Source: Oscillospiraceae bacterium
GTDB lineage: Bacteria > Bacillota > Clostridia > Oscillospirales > Acutalibacteraceae
Length of the DNA: 5,724 nucleotides
NCBI GenBank assembly: GCA_028706415.1
Contig: JAQWBK010000096.1
Coordinates: 1-5,724, forward strand
Reading direction: 5' to 3'
Within the stretch, counting starts at the first letter, position 1, and each line of letters opens with the position of its first letter. The position numbers were made by a program, and so were the translations under genes. Below are positions 1-5,724 of this stretch, in pieces. The notes under the pieces are model-generated. The model saw only the letters and a list, made by a program, of their open reading frames with translations, was not told where the DNA came from and did not search any database.

Positions 1-485
1 TCAATGGTTTGAACCGGCAGATCCAGCCACAGATTTGTAACAATGGTACCAATGAAAACCCATGAGCCGAAATCGGGATTGATAAGAAGACCGTGCTCCC
101 CAATACAGCCCAGTCCCGCCAAGGCGGCAGCCCGCACCTCGGGTATGGGGGAGTTGTCGATAAATGAGATAAAGATGTTTTCTTTAAATTCCTCCGAGAG
201 GCTGCTGGCGGCCTGTGTGAGAAGATTGCCGGCGGAAATATGATAATCCGGCACCCGCGCATATCTTGAAAGGTTACCCGGCTGATCATTCAGCCGATAG
301 GGAAACAGGGCGACTATTACGGTTTTTGGGGGGGAATCGGGGGGGAATGCCCCCTTCATCCGGTCGAGGGCACGGCAGGGGAGCAGTCGGTCGGAAACCA
401 AATCATACCCGCAGTATCCGTGTAGGAGCAGTTGGTGATCGTCCAGAATCCGGTCGACGCTTCGGTGTTTATCGTCGGTCTGCAT
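1..485 (-). CDS. QueG-like iron-sulfur reductase (epoxyqueuosine reductase family), N-terminal 161 codons, cut by the left window edge
   Basis: The open frame starts at the ATG at 485-483 and runs off the window with no stop. A strong Shine-Dalgarno (GGGGGAGG, 497-490) sits 4-5 nt before the ATG and decides the start. The protein shows the QueG/DUF1730 pattern: LLPCRA (34-39), a beta strand VIVALFPY (56-63), NLSRYARVPDYH (71-82), FIDNSPIPE (108-116), then AGLGCIGEHGLLINPDFGSW (123-142) and FIGTIVTN (144-151). By motif position, D110 matches the conserved acidic residue reported as catalytic in QueG. Family members use cobalamin and two [4Fe-4S] clusters to reduce epoxyqueuosine to queuosine in tRNA. 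The cysteine motifs that bind the clusters would lie beyond the edge, so they cannot be checked. Short clostridial relatives are often annotated as epoxyqueuosine reductase without proof, so family is fairly sure and substrate is not. The gene has its own promoter. Confidence 0.82.
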   Translation of the reverse strand, partial: MQTDDKHRSVDRILDDHQLLLHGYCGYDLVSDRLLPCRALDRMKGAFPPDSPPKTVIVALFPYRLNDQPGNLSRYARVPDYHISAGNLLTQAASSLSEEFKENIFISFIDNSPIPEVRAAALAGLGCIGEHGLLINPDFGSWVFIGTIVTNLWLDLPVQTI

Positions 486-516
486 TTGTCCTCCCCCTTT
501 TTCTGATAATAGTATA

Positions 517-545
517 ATTATACAGGGGTTATAAACCCTTGGCAA
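517..545 (-). promoter_or_regulatory. Sigma-A type promoter for the QueG-like gene
   Basis: On the minus strand, TTGCCA (545-540) is followed after exactly 17 nt by a perfect TATAAT (522-517). Transcription would start near 510, leaving a short leader that contains the strong Shine-Dalgarno and the ATG at 485. The spacer contains the inverted repeat GGGTT-N3-AACCC (526-538), a possible operator. The match is read directly from the sequence; activity is inferred. Confidence 0.72.
526..538. repeat. Short inverted repeat inside the promoter spacer (possible operator)
   Basis: GGGTT (526-530) and AACCC (534-538) form a perfect 5-bp inverted repeat around a 3-nt centre. It lies wholly between the -35 and -10 hexamers of the QueG-like promoter, where a bound repressor would block RNA polymerase. 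No regulator is identified, and a 5-bp arm can arise by chance. Confidence 0.35.
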
Positions 546-554
546 CAAAAATTT

Positions 555-587
555 GCCCCGGGGCTTGACAGGTATGAGGTGACCTGT
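555..587. repeat. Two adjacent inverted repeats after the membrane-protein gene; possible weak terminator
   Basis: ACAGGT (568-573) and ACCTGT (582-587) are perfect inverted arms with an 8-nt loop. Next to them is the 10-bp palindrome GCCCCGGGGC (555-564). On the minus strand the palindrome is followed by AAATTTTT, so together they could end transcription of the gene stopping at 602. Neither is a textbook terminator: the first hairpin has no T-run, and the palindrome leaves almost no loop. The second one abuts the -35 of the QueG-like promoter. Confidence 0.35.
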
Positions 588-601
588 ATTTTATTATAGT
601 A

Positions 602-1210
602 TTAATCGCATTCTGCGTTTTGCCCAGTCTGTAGGTTTAAGGGGTTGGCGGTAAAGTTTTCAAAAGACTTTTGAGATTTCTTGTATTGGTTTATAAACCA
701 GGCCGTAATAAGGTATAAAGAGGCGGCAAGCACTAAAACCAGGTCCAGCCTGCCCAGTGGAAACACTCTGATAAAATGATAATAGCCTGTAAGATCGGCC
801 TTTAGGGATACCAAGGTCCATTCAAAAATGGCAACAGCCCGAGCTAATATCAATGTATAGCCCAAAACATAACCCAATATCGCAAAAAACGGTTTTCGAT
901 TCTCGGGTCGCCGATATAAAGACCACAGGAATTTGTCGGGTCGGTTAAAAAGTATATTGGATATATATTGCCGAAGATTATTTGCTTTTAATACGGCGGT
1001 TTGGTATTTAACAAAGGAATAGTACCCAGCCAGCGCACACAAACCCAGTACAATTAAGTTTGAAATGAACAGCGCCTCCCAGCCCAGGCTGAGACCTGCA
1101 ATCAGAGGGTTGCCCTCCATGGATAAATCGGGGGTATTTATATATGTCAGGATTCCATCTGCGGCACAGAGAACCAAGTTAATCCCGCATATTATCAGCC
1201 ATTTTATCAT
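602..1210 (-). CDS. Unrecognised integral membrane protein, about 202 residues, four predicted helices
   Basis: I do not recognise this protein and assign no function. It has four hydrophobic segments at about residues 3-24, 44-66, 107-130 and 155-175. A basic loop (about 68-106) separates the second and third, and the tail is polar. The first helix is followed by an acidic/EGNPL motif (D18, E32-G-N-P-L36) loosely like that of small DUF5658-type membrane proteins; this is a weak resemblance only. An in-frame ATG lies four codons upstream at 1222, but the only Shine-Dalgarno (AAAGGA, 1228-1223) directly abuts it. The ATG at 1210 leaves a 12-nt gap, long but usable, so I chose it. The gene follows spoIIE by 72 bp without a clear terminator, so co-transcription is possible. 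A weak separate promoter (TTGCCA 1311-1306, 18 nt, GATAAA 1287-1282) overlaps the spoIIE stop. The gene looks more AT-rich than its neighbours. Confidence 0.8.
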   Translation of the reverse strand: MIKWLIICGINLVLCAADGILTYINTPDLSMEGNPLIAGLSLGWEALFISNLIVLGLCALAGYYSFVKYQTAVLKANNLRQYISNILFNRPDKFLWSLYRRPENRKPFFAILGYVLGYTLILARAVAIFEWTLVSLKADLTGYYHFIRVFPLGRLDLVLVLAASLYLITAWFINQYKKSQKSFENFTANPLNLQTGQNAECD

Positions 1211-1282
1211 ATTTATGACCATTCCTTTCGGGTAGTCCGCAAACTTTGTCTCACCTTTTACTTGAGAACAGTATTAGGTATT

Positions 1283-3649
1283 TTATCTTTTGCGGTTTAT
1301 CTGAATGGCAATAACCGTTATATCGTCCTCATGCTCGGCCTGAATGCTGCGGGCACTTGTTGCGATATCCTCGGCAAAGGCTTTCAAGCTCATGGTTTTG
1401 GAATCATAGGTGCGAAGTTTTTCTTCCACCCATTCAATTCCGTTGCAAAACACACCGTCGCTGCACATCAGCAGGATATCCCCGTCAACCAGAACATCCT
1501 GAGTGCATTCTGCTCTAATATCCCTGAGGATACCTACCGGAAGGGCGGATTTTTCAATTCGTGACACCCTCCCCATGCAGCGCAACAGGGTGGAAGAGGC
1601 TCCCGCCTTTCGGCATTCGATACTCCCATTAAAAAGGTCAAGCTCCAATATATCCAAGGTCGACAGGCTTTCATCTCCCGACTTCACCATAAGAGCTGAA
1701 TTTACCATGCGAACTACGCTGTTTGGCCCAAATCCCGCTTGTATAAGACGGGAGGTTAGGCCGGATGCCATGGCGCCGTCCACCGCCGCCCTGCCCCCGC
1801 AGCCCATTCCGTCGCTGAGAATGGTGTACCATCTACCCGCGCCGTCGGTAAAGGAATCATAGGCATCACCGCACAGTCGTTCTCCGGTACAATGTAGCTG
1901 AGCAACTCCGGATTTGACGGTAAACAGAGGTTTTTCGGTCAGGGCAATCTTAATGGAATTACCCAGTCTTGTAACCACGGGATGATCAAGCTCCCTGCCA
2001 CATGCATCACCAAGGGCAGCCTGCCACCGTTCTCTGTCAAGCCGGACACCTGCATCGGATGCAATTATTTCCACCGTCATACGCCCGCCCCGTCCGATAA
2101 GACATACCGCCTCATGAACCGGCATTCCGTATTCTTCACAAACATCGGTTATCCGTTTTGCCGCCTCGGTATCAACCTGTTCGGCTTTAGAAAAATCCTG
2201 TGCAAGCTCGTCAAGAAGCTCGGACATCCCCGAAAACTGGTCGGTTACAACCGCACGGATTTCACCCAACCTGCGCCATGCCCCCTCACGAACGGCATAA
2301 TCGAGATAGCCTGTATTTATCCTGCGAAGCACATCTTCCAGCCTTCCGCAATGATTGGAAAGGGAAGACGGTACATCCTGCCGCTCCACAAACCCCTTTG
2401 CCCTCAGCACCGGAGTAAGCTCGTTTAGTGCTGCCATGGTATTATTAAAGGAGCTTTCCCAGCATTGCATACGCAGACCGCATACACGGCAAATATCTTC
2501 CGAGATGCTCCGATAAACAGAACCAAGGTCGGGGGCGCTCAGTCCTGCCAATTTGGTTGAGACGGTATCCACCGTTTGGGCGACCTCATTCATTGCTTTG
2601 GATGCATAATCCAGCCGCATAACCACAGAACGGCGAAGCCCCTCAACGGCCGGAACCTCTTTTGCATGAACAAAAAATTTGTTTATAAAGCGGTTAACCG
2701 ATACCGGAAGCGCGACATATATCAGGCTTGCTGCCAAGACCTCGTAAATCCCGACAATAACCGTAATATCCTTGCCGGTGCTTATAACCACAATAATATT
2801 TGCAGCCATGAAAGCACCCGCAGATGCAAAACGACCGAAACGCGCAAATATTCCGGCAGTAAGCCCCCCGAAAGCGTATGCAGCCGCCAGATACATATAC
2901 TCAGGGCCGGTCATGGACATGGCGAGTCCCAGTACAATCCCCGCAATGCTGCCCCCCTGCTCCTTACCGCTGCGGGCCAGCAACAGTATGATAATCGCCG
3001 CCAAAATTCGGCCGGGGGCAATACCGCTGAAGGATATTGCGGCTGTAGCCATAAGCACTATCGAGCCGGTCATAACAACGCTTGCCTGCTCCTGGGCAGT
3101 CAGGATGTCATGCGGCCTATCGGCCGAAACCAGCCTTACGGTAGAGCTGAAAAAGAAGGCCGCGCCGCCTGCTATCAGGCTTTCGGCTGTAACCAGTAAA
3201 ATGTTGAATATATCAAGACCGTTAACGGCAGCCAATGCCAGACCGGTGCATTGAATAGATAAAAATGTTATTATGGGTACAAATACAGGGCGATTTGCAA
3301 TCGACTTTATTCCGCTAAGCGACCACTTTATTCCTACCACAGCCAACAGAGCAGCGACATATCTCAGGGGATATACCGCCCCCCCGGGCAGAACATACCC
3401 CGCCAGGGTTGCTATGTATACCATTGCTGCTCCTGCACCGGGAATGGCCGCCGCAAAGCTGATCCCGAACGGCCTCATGCCTGCATAAACGCTTGCCCGG
3501 GGGATAATAAGTCCAAATAATGCCCATATTATAAGTAGTGCCAATTGTTTTGATATGCTGTTTTCTTCGGCTTGTCCTATCTGTGATGTTAATTCCTTTT
3601 CAGGGGCATGTCCGTTTCCCGCCCCTACAAATGCCTTTTGCTTCAACAT
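1283..3649 (-). CDS. spoIIE: Stage II sporulation protein E, membrane-bound PP2C-type serine phosphatase
   Basis: SpoIIE dephosphorylates the anti-anti-sigma factor SpoIIAA, which frees sigma-F in the forespore; it also associates with FtsZ at the polar septum (family knowledge). Residues about 36-320 form a long series of hydrophobic helices, consistent with the roughly ten-pass region of the family. A linker (about 330-570) carries C387, C390, C396-W and C434. The C-terminal PP2C domain shows the metal-binding acids: CGDAYD (D595), SDGMGCG (D613), CSDGV (D731) and EDDITV (D775/D776). At 788 residues it is near the 827 of Bacillus subtilis SpoIIE and appears intact. I chose the ATG at 3649 because AGGA (3661-3658) lies 8 nt upstream. 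The first in-frame ATG (3658) overlaps that AGGA and would have no ribosome site. A long-spacer promoter candidate lies just upstream. The usual neighbours seen in many Firmicutes (divIC, tilS, hpt, ftsH) are absent here. Confidence 0.97.
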   Translation of the reverse strand: MLKQKAFVGAGNGHAPEKELTSQIGQAEENSISKQLALLIIWALFGLIIPRASVYAGMRPFGISFAAAIPGAGAAMVYIATLAGYVLPGGAVYPLRYVAALLAVVGIKWSLSGIKSIANRPVFVPIITFLSIQCTGLALAAVNGLDIFNILLVTAESLIAGGAAFFFSSTVRLVSADRPHDILTAQEQASVVMTGSIVLMATAAISFSGIAPGRILAAIIILLLARSGKEQGGSIAGIVLGLAMSMTGPEYMYLAAAYAFGGLTAGIFARFGRFASAGAFMAANIIVVISTGKDITVIVGIYEVLAASLIYVALPVSVNRFINKFFVHAKEVPAVEGLRRSVVMRLDYASKAMNEVAQTVDTVSTKLAGLSAPDLGSVYRSISEDICRVCGLRMQCWESSFNNTMAALNELTPVLRAKGFVERQDVPSSLSNHCGRLEDVLRRINTGYLDYAVREGAWRRLGEIRAVVTDQFSGMSELLDELAQDFSKAEQVDTEAAKRITDVCEEYGMPVHEAVCLIGRGGRMTVEIIASDAGVRLDRERWQAALGDACGRELDHPVVTRLGNSIKIALTEKPLFTVKSGVAQLHCTGERLCGDAYDSFTDGAGRWYTILSDGMGCGGRAAVDGAMASGLTSRLIQAGFGPNSVVRMVNSALMVKSGDESLSTLDILELDLFNGSIECRKAGASSTLLRCMGRVSRIEKSALPVGILRDIRAECTQDVLVDGDILLMCSDGVFCNGIEWVEEKLRTYDSKTMSLKAFAEDIATSARSIQAEHEDDITVIAIQINRKR

Positions 3650-3671
3650 CTCCACCATCCTAATTAGTGAT

Positions 3672-3725
3672 AAAAAATATACATTCGGTAGATATAATTA
3701 TATGCTTCTACCGAATGTATATTTT
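3672..3725 (-). terminator. Perfect 19-bp hairpin, probable terminator of the penicillin-binding protein gene
   Basis: The arms 3674-3692 and 3707-3725 are perfect reverse complements around a 14-nt loop (3693-3706). On the minus strand the stem runs into TTTTTT (3677-3672), partly inside the stem, as expected of a factor-independent terminator for the gene ending at 3804. The stem is AT-rich at its base with a GC-richer core (ACCGAA/TTCGGT). The loop contains the TATAAT of the candidate spoIIE promoter, so terminator and promoter share DNA. The symmetry could instead be a protein-binding site. Confidence 0.72.
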
Positions 3726-3730
3726 GTCAT
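3697..3730 (-). promoter_or_regulatory. Candidate spoIIE promoter with a 22-nt spacer (Spo0A-activated type)
   Basis: On the minus strand ATGACA (3730-3725), one mismatch from TTGACA, is followed after 22 nt by a perfect TATAAT (3702-3697). No acceptable -35 exists at 17 nt (AAAATA there). Long spacers of 21-22 nt are known for the B. subtilis spoIIE and spoIIG promoters, which need Spo0A-P. TGTCATA (plus strand 3725-3731) overlaps the -35 and matches the Spo0A box TGTCGAA at 5 of 7. GGGCGAA (3758-3764) matches TGNCGAA at 6 of 7. Transcription would start near 3690, about 40 nt before the ATG. The hexamers are seen; control by Spo0A is inferred. Confidence 0.5.
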
Positions 3731-3803
3731 ATTCAGGGCAGGTATCTTGTTTTAATAGGGCGAAAGAGGAATAATAAACTCACTCTCTCATCTATTCTCT
3801 GGC

Positions 3804-5426
3804 CTATTCTGTTTTTTTCATCTCACGGGACTTTTTTAACATGGCAAGTTCCTCCCCGATATATTTAAACACAGGAGAGGCCTTACCCCCGGTGCCGTCG
3901 GTATCCTCGGCCAGCACCGTTATTACATATTCGGGATTTTTCGCAGGGTAAAATCCTGCAAACCATCCCTGTAAAATGGTTTTGTCCTTTACCTTGATTC
4001 CGGTTTCGGCCGTTCCGGTTTTCCCGCCTGCACCATCATCAAAGGGACGGGCGGATAAACCTGTACCGTTTTCCACCGCATATATCATAAGCTGGCGAAG
4101 AATGGCGGCTGTTGTTTTTGAAAAAACCGTCTGGGTGGGGGCGGGGGGGAGTTTGGTAACCACCCCGTCGGCATCAATGGTGCCTTTTTGCAAGGTCGGG
4201 CGGATAATATCGCCGTCGTTTACCACGGCTGCGACCAGCTGGGCGATATGAACCGGAGAGGCCATCAGGCTGCCCTGCCCGAATGCAAGGTTGCCCACCG
4301 CAGCAGGGGAGATGAGCTGGGTATCCGAGGGAAGCACCGCCCTGGCGGTTTTCCATCCTTCGGCAAGAAAAACGGGTCTGTCAAAGCCCAAAGCAACAGA
4401 CATGTTGCTCAAAGAGGGACCTCCGGCTAATAATGCCAGCTGTATAAAGTAAGGATTGCATGACTGGGCAAATGCATCCGACATGTTTAAGGTGCCATGC
4501 CCCAGCCGATTATGACAGTGGAACTTTATATCCCCGATTTGGGCATAGCCTGCACAATTAAATTCGGTTTTGACCGGAATGTTTGCCTCAAGGGCGGCGC
4601 AGGTTGTTACTATTTTAAATACAGACCCGCAGTTGTAATTACTCAGTGCACGGTTGATAAGAGGGGAATCGGGGTTTTCAAGTGCCTCGCCCAATGTATC
4701 GGGCTGGAAGTCAGGCAGACTTACCATGGCCACAATCCGTCCGGTTTTGGGCTCCATCACAACCACCGCACCCTTGGTCATGTACCTTTTGGCCACCGTT
4801 TCGGCGATATTTTGAATGTCCATGTCGATGGTCAAAATAACGCCGGCCTTTGCCTTGTTTAATGTGTTGGAAATTACCGGAGCAATCCCTTCCAAAGGCT
4901 TTCCGACCGCATCAACCGTATAGGTTACGGTAAGCTTGCCGGTGGCTTGGGAAAGCCGGTTGTCAAATACAAGCTCGGCACCGGTTGCCCCCTTGAGACC
5001 GTCCCCGTCAAGATAGCCCACAACATGAGGAGCAAGAAGCCTGCCCGAATAACGCATGGGTGTCTTATATATGGTCAGCCCTTCGGCCGGAGAGGGGAGG
5101 GGATCAACAACCGAAACAACAGGCTTGCCTTGTTGCAGTCGGGAGGTAAGCTCCTCCAAAACCGCGCCGTCAACGCAGCCTGCAAGGGCGGCAATAGCCT
5201 TGGGGTTTTGGGTAACCGAAACACGGTATTCGGTTTCACCGTTGACAAAGGGGCGAAGCTGGCTGTCGTATATGGTTCCGCGTGTATTTGCTACAACAAC
5301 CGTAAGTCCTGCCTGCCTCTCGGCCGCCTGCCGCAGAGGTCGACCCGACAAATCGTATATACGAAGCATAAGGCCGCCCATTATGGCCAGCACAATAACA
5401 AAAGATATGATCGTGCGTTTATGCAT
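3804..5426 (-). CDS. Class B penicillin-binding protein (FtsI/PBP2-like D,D-transpeptidase)
   Basis: This 540-residue protein crosslinks peptidoglycan stem peptides outside the membrane. It has one N-terminal membrane anchor (about residues 5-23), then the class B dimerisation region opening with NTRGTIYD (47-54). The transpeptidase domain spans about 196-530. Its catalytic motifs are all present: SVFK (S268 nucleophile, K271), SCN (322-324) and KTG (469-471, in GGKTGTAET). The residues before the serine are CGS where PGS is usual. Cysteines at 291 and 304 flank the following strand, a pattern I know from clostridial relatives. There is no PASTA domain, so it is not a typical SpoVD, and it is outside a division gene cluster. 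I chose the ATG at 5426 because GGGGTG lies 8 nt upstream; an extension to 5492 would add 22 polar residues with no ribosome site. It precedes spoIIE on the same strand, separated by a probable terminator. The exact subfamily and role (division, elongation or sporulation) are unresolved. Confidence 0.95.
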   Translation of the reverse strand: MHKRTIISFVIVLAIMGGLMLRIYDLSGRPLRQAAERQAGLTVVVANTRGTIYDSQLRPFVNGETEYRVSVTQNPKAIAALAGCVDGAVLEELTSRLQQGKPVVSVVDPLPSPAEGLTIYKTPMRYSGRLLAPHVVGYLDGDGLKGATGAELVFDNRLSQATGKLTVTYTVDAVGKPLEGIAPVISNTLNKAKAGVILTIDMDIQNIAETVAKRYMTKGAVVVMEPKTGRIVAMVSLPDFQPDTLGEALENPDSPLINRALSNYNCGSVFKIVTTCAALEANIPVKTEFNCAGYAQIGDIKFHCHNRLGHGTLNMSDAFAQSCNPYFIQLALLAGGPSLSNMSVALGFDRPVFLAEGWKTARAVLPSDTQLISPAAVGNLAFGQGSLMASPVHIAQLVAAVVNDGDIIRPTLQKGTIDADGVVTKLPPAPTQTVFSKTTAAILRQLMIYAVENGTGLSARPFDDGAGGKTGTAETGIKVKDKTILQGWFAGFYPAKNPEYVITVLAEDTDGTGGKASPVFKYIGEELAMLKKSREMKKTE

Positions 5427-5507
5427 GGTTATTTCACCCCTATTATTATCTGATACTGAATGTTCCTTCAAACTATATATCTTATAAATCAATTTTGCCC
5501 TTGAGTT

Positions 5508-5520
5508 TGATTAATAATCA
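5508..5520. repeat. Palindrome TGATTA-A-TAATCA upstream of the penicillin-binding protein gene
   Basis: TGATTA (5508-5513) and TAATCA (5515-5520) are perfect 6-bp inverted arms around one base. It lies about 82 bp before the ATG at 5426, in an AT-rich leader (5427-5550) where I found no convincing -35/-10 pair. It could be an operator, but AT-rich palindromes of this size occur by chance. Confidence 0.25.
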
Positions 5521-5550
5521 TGTTTTAAAGATAATTTATGTTGGGCATAT

Positions 5551-5594
5551 AAAAAAGCAATGGCAAGCTGAAATTCAAATCAGCTTGCCATTGC
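5551..5594 (-). terminator. Strong factor-independent terminator of the right-edge gene
   Basis: The arms 5557-5571 and 5580-5594 are perfect 15-bp reverse complements around an 8-nt loop. On the minus strand the stem is followed at once by TTTTTT (5556-5551). It lies 69 bp after the stop codon at 5664 and should separate that gene from the penicillin-binding protein gene. Confidence 0.93.
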
Positions 5595-5663
5595 ACCATT
5601 ATGTTAATATTTGTCGATATAACTATACGGTGGGAATTTCTTTATCTGTATGGGAGCAGACTG

Positions 5664-5724
5664 CTATTTCTTCATTTCAAGCGCCTGTTTTGCCTTGGTG
5701 ACAATATTTTCAGCCGTAAGACCG
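5664..5724 (-). CDS. C-terminal end (19 residues) of a gene entering from the right; possibly a transketolase C-terminal subunit
   Basis: The minus-strand frame reads GLTAENIVTKAKQALEMKK and stops at TAG (5666-5664). A clear terminator follows, which supports this being a real gene end. The sequence GLTAENIV.KAK is like the C-terminal tail of transketolase-type proteins (for example the split transketolase C-terminal subunit of many anaerobes). Nineteen residues are too few to assign a function, and other enzymes can end in such a helix. I am confident that a gene ends here, but not in its identity. Confidence 0.6.
   Translation of the reverse strand, partial: GLTAENIVTKAKQALEMKK

Noticed and set aside
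43..517. Two plus-strand frames of 66 and 83 codons near the left edge
   Set aside because: They overlap the minus-strand QueG-like gene, which has conserved motifs, a promoter and a strong Shine-Dalgarno.
565..592. Plus-strand TTGACA (565-570) with TATTTT 16 nt later
   Set aside because: It would drive transcription only against the minus-strand membrane-protein gene, and no plus-strand gene follows. TTGACA overlaps an inverted repeat and may be chance.
1262..3254. Several plus-strand open frames of 70-207 codons opposite spoIIE
   Set aside because: They lie antisense to a fully conserved gene, have no family motifs and no ribosome sites of note, and look like by-products of codon bias.
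3976..5487. Plus-strand open frames opposite the penicillin-binding protein gene
   Set aside because: The minus-strand protein is intact with all catalytic motifs, and the opposite frames show no recognisable domain.
5427..5492. N-terminal extension of the penicillin-binding protein to an ATG at 5492
   Set aside because: It has no ribosome site and adds polar residues before the membrane anchor, while the ATG at 5426 has GGGGTG at good spacing.
5610..5619. TTTGTCGATA, a good Spo0A-box match
   Set aside because: It lies between the stop of the right-edge gene and its terminator, about 190 bp from the penicillin-binding protein start, with no promoter beside it.

Overview
The window looks like a chromosomal segment of an endospore-forming member of the Firmicutes, most likely class Clostridia. 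The main evidence is a full-length SpoIIE sporulation phosphatase, supported by Gram-positive style Shine-Dalgarno sites and two strong factor-independent terminators. Base composition is moderate, neither strongly AT-rich nor GC-rich. I see no mobile element, CRISPR array, rRNA or tRNA.

All five recognisable genes lie on the minus strand, so transcription runs from right to left. In that order: (1) the last 19 codons of a gene entering from the right edge (5664-5724), followed by a textbook terminator (5551-5594). (2) A class B penicillin-binding protein with a single N-terminal membrane anchor and all three transpeptidase motifs (3804-5426). (3) A 145-bp gap with a perfect 19-bp inverted repeat, which probably terminates the penicillin-binding protein gene. 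A candidate long-spacer promoter for spoIIE overlaps it. (4) spoIIE (1283-3649), with a multi-pass membrane region, a cysteine-bearing linker and a C-terminal PP2C phosphatase domain. (5) An unrecognised small four-helix membrane protein (602-1210). (6) A 116-bp gap crowded with short inverted repeats and holding a good sigma-A type promoter. (7) The start of a QueG-like (epoxyqueuosine reductase family) gene that runs off the left edge (1-485).

SpoIIE activates sigma-F in the forespore by dephosphorylating SpoIIAA and works at the division septum. The upstream penicillin-binding protein makes peptide crosslinks in the wall and could act in the same place, but only adjacency suggests a link. 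The membrane protein downstream of spoIIE follows it by 72 bp with no convincing terminator between, so it could be co-transcribed. The QueG-like gene has its own promoter and looks independent.

The best candidates for something unusual are the overlapping terminator and promoter before spoIIE, and the unassigned membrane protein after it. I found no clear sign of a wholly new system.
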